Assembly: GCA_003153555.1 (NCBI GenBank)
Contig: PLZS01000095.1
Location: forward strand, 60,609 to 124,608
Direction: 5' to 3'
Source of the DNA: Candidatus Melainabacteria bacterium
GTDB lineage: Bacteria > Cyanobacteriota > Vampirovibrionia > Obscuribacterales > Obscuribacteraceae
DNA length: 64,000 nucleotides
Shown one piece after another: positions 42,615-52,258 of the stretch (position 1 is its first letter; every line of letters starts with the position of its first letter). The translations under genes and the position numbers were made by a program. The notes below the pieces were generated by a model. The model was not told the origin of the DNA and did no database searches. It saw only the letters and a list, made by a program, of their open reading frames with translations.

Positions 42615-45600
42615 TCAACAAGACAGTTCCACACTCTTTTTTGAGACGGATGCCACTTTATCTCCGGGCAGAATTGTCCCGATCATGTTGAGTGGATCGG
42701 CTGCTGAAGCGGAGATTGTTTGTTCGGAAGGTTGTTTGCTCTTGGCTGCGCGCAATGAGTCGACAGCTTCAGACAGAGCAAATTGCTCGCCGACGAATCC
42801 GGCTACAAATCTGCCGCCCCGCACATCGCCTCGATCTTCCATGTGTCTGAACACGGCGAGTAGCTCACGCCATGGTGGCAGATTTGTTTCCCGCTTTAGC
42901 ACGTCACGAAAGACGACGCCGTAGCGCGCCAACAAGATTTTGCACATTGATTCCAAGCCCTTCTTCTTCTCTACGCTGTGCTCCGCGTGCAGGAGTGTCC
43001 ATCTTCCATAGTTGTCGCGGAAGCGTTTGGTCAAGCCGCGACCTTGCCCACTTCGGCGTTTCGGATCGATCAATGAGCGAAGGTTATCGAAACCATCCGC
43101 GGAAACAAGTCCAGCGGTGACTAATTCCCAAAGTCCCATTTCGATTTGGGTTTTTAGCAGTCCGGTGCCCCGCACAATGTCAGCAAAGAAGCTGGCTCCT
43201 CGTTGCGCTAAGAATTGTTCCACCGTTTGAGCTGCATAGCTTAGTCTGGATAAATCAGCATTGGCTCCTGATTTAGGCAGGCAGGTCATCCAGTCAGCTT
43301 CATCTCTGACGAAAAAAGTTATTGGCGCCACGCTTGTCGGTACTATGCGCTTAATCGCACCCGGGCTTAGAGCTAAGATTTCAGCGCCGCTCTCTTTGCT
43401 TTGATCTGAGTTTTGCGTTGGATTCGGACTTGGATTCGGCGTTTGACTCGGACTCGGATTCGGATTCGGATTCGGATTGTCTTCCGGCTGGCTGGAAGCG
43501 TCTTTCTGAGTGCTTCTTCGTTCAAGTGCTCTTGCAATTGGAATTGGTGGTGTGAGCGTCAAATCCGAATTGCCTTTGGATTTTGCGGATATGTCTGCGA
43601 ATTTGTCTGGAGGAGCGAAATGTTTGAGGAATGCCGACTTCTTATTCTTAAGTTCTGAAGTCGCAGGCAAATCCGCACCGGTTAAAGCCGGATGCATACT
43701 CAATCTTCCCCACCCCACAGATCCCTTCATACACAGTTTGTCGAGAATGTCCGGAGTATAATTTCGCACTCGTTTTGCCAGTACTTCTCTTTCCCAAACG
43801 TTGGCCGGAATTTCAAAACCTTGCAATTGGCGAATCACTTCGAGCAAACCGCGCTCCCCGGCGAGCTGTGTGCCAGGCGCCAGATGCTGCCATGTAGCCA
43901 ACCATCGCACATACGCACCGGCAGTGACCGGTTCTACTTTCTGTCGCAGCGACGTAATTGTCAGCTTGTGGATACGGGCCAGCAGTCTTCGCTCGCACCA
44001 CTCATATTCGGATATCGCCAGTGAGGCGATGCCTTTCACAACGTTCGACAACGTTACTCGATCGCTAAACTGACCTCTTAAGATCGCGCCCTCCGACTCC
44101 ATTTGCACGAATGCTATCTCAACATCGCGCTCGCTAAGCTTCAGCAATTCCGCGATATCTTTAACGAGAACTGGTCCAACTATCTGCATCCAACCACGCA
44201 CCGCAGTCAATACCGCCACCGATCTGTCAGTCGGACCCTCATTAATTGAAGGAAGATCGTTTTCAAAGACCGCTTCCGGCCAAATCAATTTCACAGTGCT
44301 GATGCGCTCGGCACAGACCCATAACTTCGCCGTGCCGATCTGAATTTTTGTGGCTCGTTTCGCAGACTGCAAATTCTCGAAATACTCTAACCAGTCCTTG
44401 GCAGGATCGTTTTGGAGCCTCTCATTCGATTCAGGAATCGCGATCACCGATTTCAACATATCGTGCAATTCATCCGCGTTCCGTACGTCCGGCCAAGCCT
44501 GCTCCACCACCTTCGCTATGGCAGTTGGATCAAGGCGCCCGAGTTCGTTGTTCAGAACGGAGTTCGGAAGCACGCGCCGCATCTCAACAGCTCGAGTTCG
44601 TCTTTCTTCAACTCCTGCATCATCCAAATAAGCGTAGACGTTCGCGTTTATAATTTCGGCGGCAAATTGAGAAGGCGTTGGCGTATCAATTGCCAAACAG
44701 TTGATTGCTCCGCTGGCAATGTCTCGAAGTATCGACTCGAGACCTTCGATGTCCATAGCCTCGGTGAGAACATCCTTCATCACTTCTTCGACTAGGGGAT
44801 GATCGGGGAGTTCAACATCGCCAGGATTGTTGTCCTGACACGCGGCTGCGCCGGGAAACACAGCGCCCAACAAATCATCAGATCTGAGCCGCTGCAAATA
44901 TGGTGGCACTTTCTTGCCGCCCATAAATCGAAGCAGTGCCAACGATCTGGTGGCATCCCACTTCCATCTGGTGGAGAAAATGGGAGTTGCCAATGAAGCC
45001 TGTACAAGCGTATGCCTAACATTTGCTTCGGTGAGGTAATAGAAAACGTCGCCCAGAGGAAAGCTATGTTGCTCGGCGAGAGCAATGCTTAATCCATCCT
45101 CGGTTGCAGCAGCTTGCAGCTCGAAGTTGAAACTGCGACAGAATTTTTTCCGCAGAGCAAGTCCCCAAGCTCGATTAATGCGACCACCAAAAGGAGCATG
45201 CAGAATCAAGTGCATGCCGCCACCTTCGTCAAAAAAGCGCTCGGCTATTATTTGTTTTGTAGTTGGCACGGCACCAAGAATGGCTCGTCCTTGGACAATG
45301 TATTCAATGAGTTGTTCAGCGCCTGAATCAGTGACACCACATTCATCCTTTATCCAAGTAATGGCATGCTTGATTTCGGGAGTTGGTTTTGTGTGCGCAC
45401 CATAATCTACGCCAACGTTCTTCGTCAGTTCGTCCAGTTTGGACCTTAGTTCTGATACATGGTGTGACAATGCATCAGAACGTGCGGGTGCCTCGCCGAA
45501 CCAGAACGGTACGGATGGCGATGCACCGTGTGCGTCTTCTACATAGACTTTGCCGGCGACGTTGTCGATTCTTCGGATGCGCCATGACGTACTCCCGAGC

Positions 45601-47207
45601 AAGACCACATCGCCTCTGTGACTATCTATTGCGAAGTGTTCGTCAAGCGTTCCCACCGATAAACCGTCGGGTTCGGCAATCACACCATACAAAGCGCTTT
45701 CGGGAATAGCACCACCACTGGTGATTGCTGCCAATCGCGCACCTCGCCGGGCCCTGATTTTTCCGTTTACCTGATCTCTCATCAGGTAAGCTCCGTATCT
45801 CCCTCGACTGGAGGAGATACCATCCGACAACATTTGAATAATCCGATCGAATTTAATGCGTTCTAAATTGCGATATGGATAGGCTCGTCTTACATCGTCA
45901 AAGAGCTGTTTCTCGTCAAGCTCTTCTACGGCCGCCATCGCTACAATCTGCTGCGCCAAAATGTCAATCGGACATTCCGGAATAACGAGCTTGTCCAAAT
46001 CGCCATGTTTTATTGCTCGCACAAGAGCCGCCATTTCTACAAGCTCATCCCTTGTATAAGGAAATAATCTTCCTTTCGGAATAGCCCCGCGCCAGTGCCC
46101 TGACCGCCCAATCCTCTGTAGCGCCGTGGCAATTGTCCTAACTGAGTTGACCTGACAAACCAAGTCGACAAAGCCGATGTCGATTCCCAGCTCAAGCGAT
46201 GCCGTCGCTACCAAAACTTTGATTTCGCCATTTTTCAATCGCGACTCAGCAGCGAAGCGAAGTTGTCTAGACAAACTTCCGTGGTGGCAGGCGACATTGT
46301 CTTCACCGACACGCGTAGCGAGATGCATTGCAACTCGTTCGGCTTGCTTTCTCGTATTTACGAAAACCAAAGTCGACCGATGCTCGTTCACCAATTCGGC
46401 CAGCCTGTCGAAAGTTTCAGCCGACAGTTCCATTGATGCGACCGGGGAGAGAGGCTGAGTTGGAAGTTCGATGGCAATGTCCATCGTTCGCCGATGACCA
46501 ACATTGACGATAACTGGAGTTTCCCCCTGCGAGCCTGTCAAAAACTTCGCTACTAGCTCAATCGGATTTTGTGTGGCTGATAAACCAATTCTATTGGGAG
46601 TTTTATTGGCTACTTTGTCCAATCTTTCGAGTGACAGAGATAAGTGCGATCCCCGCTTATCATCAGCCACGGCGTGGATTTCATCGACGATTACCGTTTC
46701 AACATTGGCGAGCAGCTCGCGGCTTTTCTCAGCAGTCAGCAAAATGAAAAGCGATTCCGGCGTCGTCACCAAGATGTGGGGATGGCGGCGCACCATCGCT
46801 TGCCGTTCGCGCGTCAAAGTATCGCCGGTTCTTACCGCAGTGCGAATCTCAGCCATTTCTATGCCGCGCAATTCCGCGAGTGTCCGAATTTCAGCAAGTG
46901 GTGCATCTAGATTCTTCTGAATGTCATTGCTGAGCGCTTTGAGCGGCGAAACGTAGACGACGGAAGTTTTATCAGTGAGCTTATTGTCGACTGCCAAACG
47001 AACCAGTCGATCGATGCACGCGAGGAAAGCAGCGAGAGTTTTTCCGGAACCTGTTGGTGCCGAAATCAAGGTTGTTCGACCAGCTAAGATGTGCGGCCAA
47101 CCCTGCTCTTGAGGTTCGGTTGCGGATCCGAATTTATCAAGAAACCAGTCTCTAACTAGCGGGTGTGCCCATGCGAGCGCCCCGACCTCAACAGTAGCCT
47201 TATTCAT
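42615..47207 (-). CDS. lhr: Lhr-type large DEAD/H helicase
   Basis: A 1530-residue superfamily 2 helicase. Motifs: TLISAPTGSGKTLAAFLACI (Walker A), VVYVSPLKALSNDIQKNL (Ia), ILVTTPESLFILLT, VIVDEIHAVADDKRGSHLSL (DEIH), GLSATQNP (III), HHGSLSRQLRFAAESRLK, VLVATASLELGIDIGFVDLV and QRIGRSGHWRGAIPKGRLFP. A winged helix and the long Lhr C-terminal domain follow, as in DNA-repair Lhr enzymes. About 140-200 residues before the end is an Asn-Pro/Ser-Pro linker (NPNPNPNPSPSQTPNPSPNP), encoded by a GGATTC-like hexamer repeat at about 43420-43480. Length typical of Lhr-Core plus CTD. A single leftward gene. Confidence 0.95.
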   Translation of the reverse strand: MNKATVEVGALAWAHPLVRDWFLDKFGSATEPQEQGWPHILAGRTTLISAPTGSGKTLAAFLACIDRLVRLAVDNKLTDKTSVVYVSPLKALSNDIQKNLDAPLAEIRTLAELRGIEMAEIRTAVRTGDTLTRERQAMVRRHPHILVTTPESLFILLTAEKSRELLANVETVIVDEIHAVADDKRGSHLSLSLERLDKVANKTPNRIGLSATQNPIELVAKFLTGSQGETPVIVNVGHRRTMDIAIELPTQPLSPVASMELSAETFDRLAELVNEHRSTLVFVNTRKQAERVAMHLATRVGEDNVACHHGSLSRQLRFAAESRLKNGEIKVLVATASLELGIDIGFVDLVCQVNSVRTIATALQRIGRSGHWRGAIPKGRLFPYTRDELVEMAALVRAIKHGDLDKLVIPECPIDILAQQIVAMAAVEELDEKQLFDDVRRAYPYRNLERIKFDRIIQMLSDGISSSRGRYGAYLMRDQVNGKIRARRGARLAAITSGGAIPESALYGVIAEPDGLSVGTLDEHFAIDSHRGDVVLLGSTSWRIRRIDNVAGKVYVEDAHGASPSVPFWFGEAPARSDALSHHVSELRSKLDELTKNVGVDYGAHTKPTPEIKHAITWIKDECGVTDSGAEQLIEYIVQGRAILGAVPTTKQIIAERFFDEGGGMHLILHAPFGGRINRAWGLALRKKFCRSFNFELQAAATEDGLSIALAEQHSFPLGDVFYYLTEANVRHTLVQASLATPIFSTRWKWDATRSLALLRFMGGKKVPPYLQRLRSDDLLGAVFPGAAACQDNNPGDVELPDHPLVEEVMKDVLTEAMDIEGLESILRDIASGAINCLAIDTPTPSQFAAEIINANVYAYLDDAGVEERRTRAVEMRRVLPNSVLNNELGRLDPTAIAKVVEQAWPDVRNADELHDMLKSVIAIPESNERLQNDPAKDWLEYFENLQSAKRATKIQIGTAKLWVCAERISTVKLIWPEAVFENDLPSINEGPTDRSVAVLTAVRGWMQIVGPVLVKDIAELLKLSERDVEIAFVQMESEGAILRGQFSDRVTLSNVVKGIASLAISEYEWCERRLLARIHKLTITSLRQKVEPVTAGAYVRWLATWQHLAPGTQLAGERGLLEVIRQLQGFEIPANVWEREVLAKRVRNYTPDILDKLCMKGSVGWGRLSMHPALTGADLPATSELKNKKSAFLKHFAPPDKFADISAKSKGNSDLTLTPPIPIARALERRSTQKDASSQPEDNPNPNPNPSPSQTPNPSPNPTQNSDQSKESGAEILALSPGAIKRIVPTSVAPITFFVRDEADWMTCLPKSGANADLSRLSYAAQTVEQFLAQRGASFFADIVRGTGLLKTQIEMGLWELVTAGLVSADGFDNLRSLIDPKRRSGQGRGLTKRFRDNYGRWTLLHAEHSVEKKKGLESMCKILLARYGVVFRDVLKRETNLPPWRELLAVFRHMEDRGDVRGGRFVAGFVGEQFALSEAVDSLRAAKSKQPSEQTISASAADPLNMIGTILPGDKVASVSKKSVELSC

Positions 47208-47479
47208 ACTGACATTGTAATTCGGATTTACGCACTTTGGTCGAACCTTTTGGTCCGAGATCCTCTGTTATTGGTCGATTTGGGATTTCCAGATTTCTTT
47301 TGCCGGCGGATGTGACAGCCGTTATTTTCAAAACTGACATGGGCATCCTTAGGTATAGTTAAGCTTGTTCGAGGGACCTGGCAGCGAGCAGCCGGAAACC
47401 TTTTTAGGGTAATCAACAGTATCAATGCTGCAAAACCCGACATACAATCATCCTGGGGACTGTACTGAGAGGGAAAGAT
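47208..47479. other. Gap between lhr and the pilin gene
   Basis: 272 bp upstream of both divergent genes. A 71-codon minus frame (47228..47443) has basic, low-quality composition and is not called. The region probably holds the promoters of lhr and the pilin gene. GAGAGGGAAAGAT just before 47480 provides the pilin ribosome site. Confidence 0.5.
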
Positions 47480-48013
47480 ATGCGAGTTAGTAAGAAAATG
47501 GTGCGTAGCGCTAGGGGCTTTACCCTTATCGAACTGCTGGTCGTCGTAATCATCATCGGCATCTTGGCCGCGATTGCGCTACCGAACTTTATCGGCGCGC
47601 AAGACAAAGCTCGTGAAGCATCAGTGAAAGCAAATATGCGTACTGCACAAATCGCAGCTGAAGCGTTTGCCACTGATAATGGTGGCCAATATCCACTAGC
47701 TGCTGCTGATTCGGTTTACGCAACTTATCTGCCAGGTGGATCTAGTGATGGAATCACCGCTGGCAATTATCCCGTAAATCCATTTAAGAATGCTCCCGAC
47801 CCTTTCGTCGTTGCACCTGTAGGCACCGGTTCAACCGCTGTACAAGATGCTCGCAAAAATGGCGGCTCGTTAGGCGCTCCTGGTGCTGTTGGTTATAAGC
47901 CTATCGCGAGTAATGGTGCAAATACGTCGTACGGCATAATGGGTGGAAATAAGTCAGGTACTGCACTTAGTGGCACATCCGGCGGAACATTCTTAGTGCT
48001 ATCGAATCAATAG
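47480..48013 (+). CDS. Type IV major pilin-like protein
   Basis: A 177-residue prepilin. A short basic leader (MRVSKKMVRSARG) is cut by prepilin peptidase before FTLIELLVVVIIIGILAAIA, which has the Phe1 and Glu5 needed for assembly. The hydrophobic helix (about 14-40) is followed by NMRTAQIAAEAFATDNGGQYP, as in GspG/PilA-type pilins of this group. The globular domain is small and Gly/Ser-rich. It probably forms a pilus or pseudopilus fibre; it heads a region with three further pilin-like genes. Motor and secretin genes are not in the window. Confidence 0.93.
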   Translation: MRVSKKMVRSARGFTLIELLVVVIIIGILAAIALPNFIGAQDKAREASVKANMRTAQIAAEAFATDNGGQYPLAAADSVYATYLPGGSSDGITAGNYPVNPFKNAPDPFVVAPVGTGSTAVQDARKNGGSLGAPGAVGYKPIASNGANTSYGIMGGNKSGTALSGTSGGTFLVLSNQ

Positions 48014-48078
48014 ACGAACAACAAAGTTGACTCGTGCGGGCTCCTAAGGGGGCTCGTATGCTTATGTAGGGGTGGCAA

Positions 48079-48801
48079 TTGAAGGGAGCCTATTCGACAA
48101 TTTTCATCTGCTTGATTTTAGTCTCAATCATTAGTTTCTGTAAGGAGAGATTGACCAAAGCATGGACTAATCATCCGCTCGCTAAGCATGTGATGTATTT
48201 CCCTTCTCCGCGAGCATTGAAAATGCTTTCCTTGGGCTATGACAGTCTTCTAGCAGATGTTTATTGGCTTGGATTTGTTCAGTACATTGGTGAAGGCAAC
48301 AATGCAGAATCAGAAAGATTTATCAACTTAATCACGATCTTAGATCCAGGAATTGTGCAAGCGTATTTTTTCGCTGCGTTTGTCATTGGTAATGAACTCA
48401 AGCAGCCTGAGGTTGCTGCTGAAATAATTGAACGTGGCATGTCGTCAAATCAAGACACCTGGTATCTCCCATTCATCGCTGGCATTAATCAATATCTGTA
48501 TGCACATGACGAAGTGAAGGCTGCTAAGTATTATCGAATGGCCGCGAAATTTCCGGATGCTCCTAGATGGCTTGGGCGACAAGCTCAAATACTCGAAGCG
48601 AAAATTCCTTCTACCATAAAGGAAATAAATGTTTGGGACAGTATCTACAATTCGTCGACAGATTCAGACATCAAGGAGCGGGCTCGGAAAAAGCTAGCAT
48701 CCCTCTGGCTCAAGGTCTATAAAACATCTCCATCCAAAGAAATCAAAAAGCGAGCCCTGGAGCAACTGCAGAGGTTTGGTATAGAAGAACCGAACGGATG
48801 A
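48079..48801 (+). CDS. Membrane-anchored TPR-like protein
   Basis: 240 residues starting at TTG (48079). An N-terminal membrane helix (AYSTIFICLILVSIISF, about 4-20) is followed by helical repeats that resemble TPR/SEL1 units: SLGYDSLLADVYWLGFVQYI, then GIVQAYFFAAFVIGNELKQP, then AAKYYRMAAKFPDAPRWLGR. It lies 65 bp after the pilin gene, so a role in pilus assembly or anchoring is plausible, similar to PilF/TPR pilotins. No lipobox is seen. Confidence 0.72.
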   Translation: MKGAYSTIFICLILVSIISFCKERLTKAWTNHPLAKHVMYFPSPRALKMLSLGYDSLLADVYWLGFVQYIGEGNNAESERFINLITILDPGIVQAYFFAAFVIGNELKQPEVAAEIIERGMSSNQDTWYLPFIAGINQYLYAHDEVKAAKYYRMAAKFPDAPRWLGRQAQILEAKIPSTIKEINVWDSIYNSSTDSDIKERARKKLASLWLKVYKTSPSKEIKKRALEQLQRFGIEEPNG

Positions 48802-49124
48802 CGGATGATTGCACGGCAGCGATTCCGAAACATGAGTATTCGTCTTCACTTGCGTCGCCGTTATTCCGTCAAGCATCAGGGACTGAATTTGGTTTTCTGA
48901 AGTTGTTATGTCACCTTATGTAGTACCAGCCTGTCGAACCTTCTGTCGTTCGGTTAAACAATCGAGAACGCCTGTATGACAGACAAACTTTAAGGCGAAT
49001 TTGGCGCTAATCTAGTAAGCCGTAGCATGGTTCGAATCCCAAATTGTCCATTGCCATACCAGAACCTCTACGAGACGTATAATGATAAGATTACAGGTGT
49101 TTCCTAAGAAACAAGAGTGCTGAA
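48802..49124. other. Non-coding gap before minor pilin operon
   Basis: 323 bp without a credible gene; a 31-codon frame at 48806 is Arg-rich with no family features. ACCTGTCGAACCTTCTGTCGTTCGGTT near 48930 contains an imperfect inverted repeat. The minor pilin promoter is probably here, but I cannot place it. Confidence 0.45.
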
Positions 49125-49712
49125 ATGGCTCGCCGGTCATTACGTTCTCAGGCTGGAATGTATCTCTTAGAGATGGTCGTCGCCATTGCCCTAAGTGGTG
49201 TCTTTGTGCTTTTGATATCGGGCATGCTTTCTGAAAATTTGGCGTTATCCACGGCCAGTCAGAATCAGCTCATAGCCGGCAGCGCTGCTGAATTGCTTAT
49301 AGAAAATGCCAAAGCAACACCATACGCGGGGCTTAAAAATTTCCTTACAAGTTCTCCGTCGAACACCTTAGTCGTCAATCTCGATCAACAAGGACAATCA
49401 TTGCCCGCAGTTAGACAACTGCCAGTGCAACTGGATTTAGTTAATGACACCAACGTGTACGGCACTGTTGATCCTTTTTCTGGTCAATGTAACTCAACCG
49501 CTCGATGGAACCAATCAACTGGAAATTGTTTTCGTGGTTTGGCTACAGAAACCTTCGCTGACGCAAGTGCAATCACTGGCGTCCCTTCCATTTTGGTAAC
49601 AGTGACTGTCTCCTATGCAGGCATTTCAAGCCAAGGAAGCTCATCGACGCCATACACAAAAACACTCACAAGAACCGCCGTCGTTTTCCAGAACGGAGCC
49701 ACATTTCAATGA
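49125..49712 (+). CDS. PilV-like minor pilin
   Basis: A 195-residue prepilin-like protein. A basic leader (MARRSLRSQAG) precedes MYLLEMVVAIALSGVFVLLI, where Met replaces Phe1 and Glu5 is kept, followed by a pilin helix. The rest is a beta-rich Ser/Thr domain with two Cys (CNSTARWNQSTGNC) that may form a disulfide. Position first in a V-W-X order and the ATGA overlap with the next gene match minor pilin operons that prime pilus assembly. Confidence 0.85.
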   Translation: MARRSLRSQAGMYLLEMVVAIALSGVFVLLISGMLSENLALSTASQNQLIAGSAAELLIENAKATPYAGLKNFLTSSPSNTLVVNLDQQGQSLPAVRQLPVQLDLVNDTNVYGTVDPFSGQCNSTARWNQSTGNCFRGLATETFADASAITGVPSILVTVTVSYAGISSQGSSSTPYTKTLTRTAVVFQNGATFQ

Positions 49713-50605
49713 GAACAGCAAATGGGATGAGCTTAATTGAAATGTTGTCTGCCATCTTCATCATGTCATTTGTTGCTGCCGCAATGTGTGAAGTTGCACT
49801 AGTTCAGAACTCCGTCGCCTTCAGGGTCTATGGCAAGATTGAAGGCTTGACCAGCGCTCGAAGGCTGGCGCCGACAATCGAGCGAGAAGTGCATATGGCA
49901 CGCTTCATAGGTGATCAGTTCGGTAGTGGACTAATCAATGGACCCAATACTTTTCCATCAGCAGGCAATCCTGAGTACTCACAAAGCAGTTCTTCCGTTG
50001 CCGGATTTCAAGGCTACCCGTCGACTACAAGTAACACTTCGTGGCCACTGCGACCATACACACTTGACCAGCAAACGCTAATCATTCAAGTGCCGATTTT
50101 CACAACCGACGGCTTTCCGACCAAATCTAGCATCGCTGGTAAATGGAATGTAGACACAATCGTCTACAAGGTATTGGCTGATCAATCGAAACCAGGTCTT
50201 GGACAATTTGTTTTGCAGAAAGCAATTTTTGCAGGCGAGCATCTCGCTGGCTATCAGCCTGCCCCGGGCATCCCTTCAAACCAACCTGAGACTATCGTCA
50301 CTGGAATAGTGGGTCCAATTGATCCATCTGGTACACCAGATCCAACTGCCGGAGTACCGACGCCAAAAGTGTTCAGTTACTTCAATAAGCTTTATCCTGC
50401 GTATCAAACAACTTTTCAACAATACCCACTTCCTGGTGCGGTTCCTCCTGGTGTGGTAAATGCCGCTGATATTCCGAATATAAATGGTGTAGCGACCAAT
50501 ATGGAAATAACCGGCACAGCAGCAGCAAGGAAAGATCTCACCGCGAAAACCGTTGCCTTCAGAACCGAAACCTACGTCAGATCCAACTTTACGAGCACAC
50601 CATGA
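49709..50605 (+). CDS. PilW-like minor pilin
   Basis: 298 residues. MRTANG-MSLIEMLSAIFIMSFVAA is a short prepilin leader and pilin helix with Glu5 (SLIEM). The body is a Pro/Thr/Ser-rich beta domain. The start overlaps the stop of the previous gene (ATGA), and its own stop overlaps the next start in the same way, so the three minor pilins are translationally coupled. The first position of the mature protein is Met, not Phe. Confidence 0.85.
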   Translation: MRTANGMSLIEMLSAIFIMSFVAAAMCEVALVQNSVAFRVYGKIEGLTSARRLAPTIEREVHMARFIGDQFGSGLINGPNTFPSAGNPEYSQSSSSVAGFQGYPSTTSNTSWPLRPYTLDQQTLIIQVPIFTTDGFPTKSSIAGKWNVDTIVYKVLADQSKPGLGQFVLQKAIFAGEHLAGYQPAPGIPSNQPETIVTGIVGPIDPSGTPDPTAGVPTPKVFSYFNKLYPAYQTTFQQYPLPGAVPPGVVNAADIPNINGVATNMEITGTAAARKDLTAKTVAFRTETYVRSNFTSTP

Positions 50606-52161
50606 AAAATCGAAATCAAAGTGGATTTTCACTCATTCTTGTCGTGTCACTTGGACTCATTTCGATGTTGATGGCTCTTGCAGTGTCAGCGTCTTTGGTT
50701 CCGATCTTTCAAAATATGGGCGCGCAGGGAGTAGCAAGTAGTACAGCTTCAGCTGCTGAACTCGGAATGCAATATGCCCTGGCTCAGCTGAATGTAGCAG
50801 CAAGCACCGGCACGCTAAGCAATATTACGTCACCGATGATGGTGCCCTCGTCTTTAACGAACAATACAAATGTCGTAGCAACTATCACCCAGTTGGATAC
50901 AACTCAATATCCTAATCTCGCAAGCTCTCCTATCTTTAACGCATCCGCTTACAACACTACTAGCCAATTTAAAGCAACTGACTACAGAAAACTGACTTCA
51001 GTGGCAACTTCTGGAATTAATAAAAGCACCATTAATGTTATCGTCGGCCCTTACATGATGAAATCAAGTTCGGTAGGACCGAACGCTCTCTTTTCCAATG
51101 CCTTGTTCGCGGCAAACAACCTCCAGCTTAATGGACAAGTAAGTGTGATGACTGAGACTTCATCACCGTCAGTACAGACCCAAGCAAGCATTGGAAGCAA
51201 TAATCAAATTAGCCTGCTCGGCACGCAAAACACAATAGACGGGAACGTTAATGCTTACAACGCATCAACGACTGCAACTAGCATCGTGGCGTCACCAAAT
51301 TCTAAGATAAACGGAAATATAAACTACAACGGACAAATTTCAAATCTAAGCGATCCTGGAGGTGACTCTCCATTTACGACAGACACACCAGCTAATGTAG
51401 CGCTCAACAAAGCAGGTATCGGTCCTGCACCAAACGTGCTTGCCGATGGAATCATGGGTATTCCACAGATTGGCGCGGTCACTCAAGGAGCGGCTACGGT
51501 CTTAAATCAGGCACCAGCACAGTCCATCACATCGAACTCGCCTGCGATCATGACTGTTGGCGGATCGAATACCGTTAATGTTGCGCCATCGTCTTCGGTA
51601 TCAGATTTAGGTGCGATAAATCTTTCCGGCAATCAAGTAATGGTTCTAACGCCAGGGAATTACACAGCCAGTTCGATTAATATTTCTGGGAACGGCCAGA
51701 TTCAGGTGAACGTTCCTGCTTCTTCAACAACAGGCGTGAGCATCTCTGTTCAAGGTAACTCATCTGGCACCACGCCGCTCTCCATTGGCGGACAGGGAAT
51801 AGCGATGACCGGCAGTGCTCCTCTTGCTGCCAGCAATTTTCAGGTGTTCTACAACGGCGTCAACACCATTCAGATGAGCATGTCCTCAGGATTCAATTCA
51901 TTCTATGGTTTGTTGTATGCGCCAAATGCAGATGTTAGTTTGGATACTGGCAGTATTGGCAAATTTCACGGTGCAATAGCGGCGAATAATTTGAATGTAT
52001 CAGGAAAGGGAAGTATTCTCTACGATCCTAATTCGGTCAAGCCTTCTAATGGCGGCGCCGGTGGGGTTGCTTCCGGACCTGGATATACAACACCAGGATC
52101 AGCTACGCAACAGTTCAATGTGCTGTCATGGCAGGAACCAACTCGTGCCATGGCTCCGTAA
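50602..52161 (+). CDS. PilX-like protein with long Ser/Asn-rich exported domain
   Basis: 519 residues. The N-terminal MKNRNQSGFSLILVVSLGLI is PilX-like: a GF cleavage site, then a hydrophobic helix without Glu5 (Leu instead). The very long remainder (about 60-519) is Ser/Asn/Thr/Gly-rich with repeated short strands such as NGNINYNGQIS, INGQVSV and ISGNGQIQVNVPASS, resembling a beta-helix or DUF7305-type domain. It is far longer than usual PilX (about 170-200), so it could display an adhesin-like tip. Last in the minor pilin operon. Confidence 0.8.
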   Translation: MKNRNQSGFSLILVVSLGLISMLMALAVSASLVPIFQNMGAQGVASSTASAAELGMQYALAQLNVAASTGTLSNITSPMMVPSSLTNNTNVVATITQLDTTQYPNLASSPIFNASAYNTTSQFKATDYRKLTSVATSGINKSTINVIVGPYMMKSSSVGPNALFSNALFAANNLQLNGQVSVMTETSSPSVQTQASIGSNNQISLLGTQNTIDGNVNAYNASTTATSIVASPNSKINGNINYNGQISNLSDPGGDSPFTTDTPANVALNKAGIGPAPNVLADGIMGIPQIGAVTQGAATVLNQAPAQSITSNSPAIMTVGGSNTVNVAPSSSVSDLGAINLSGNQVMVLTPGNYTASSINISGNGQIQVNVPASSTTGVSISVQGNSSGTTPLSIGGQGIAMTGSAPLAASNFQVFYNGVNTIQMSMSSGFNSFYGLLYAPNADVSLDTGSIGKFHGAIAANNLNVSGKGSILYDPNSVKPSNGGAGGVASGPGYTTPGSATQQFNVLSWQEPTRAMAP

Positions 52162-52258
52162 TGATGTAACTGGATCTTTGTCCACTGGTTGCCATTGGAC
52201 TCATTGGACTAGCTTTATCCAAGATTTGCCATACTCAACTGCGGAGAAAGTAGAGCTG

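Noticed and set aside
47228-47443. A 71-codon minus frame between lhr and the pilin gene
   Set aside because: Basic, low-complexity composition without a ribosome site, in a region expected to hold two promoters.
48806-48901. A 31-codon Arg-rich frame after the TPR-like gene
   Set aside because: Too short, no ribosome site and no family features.
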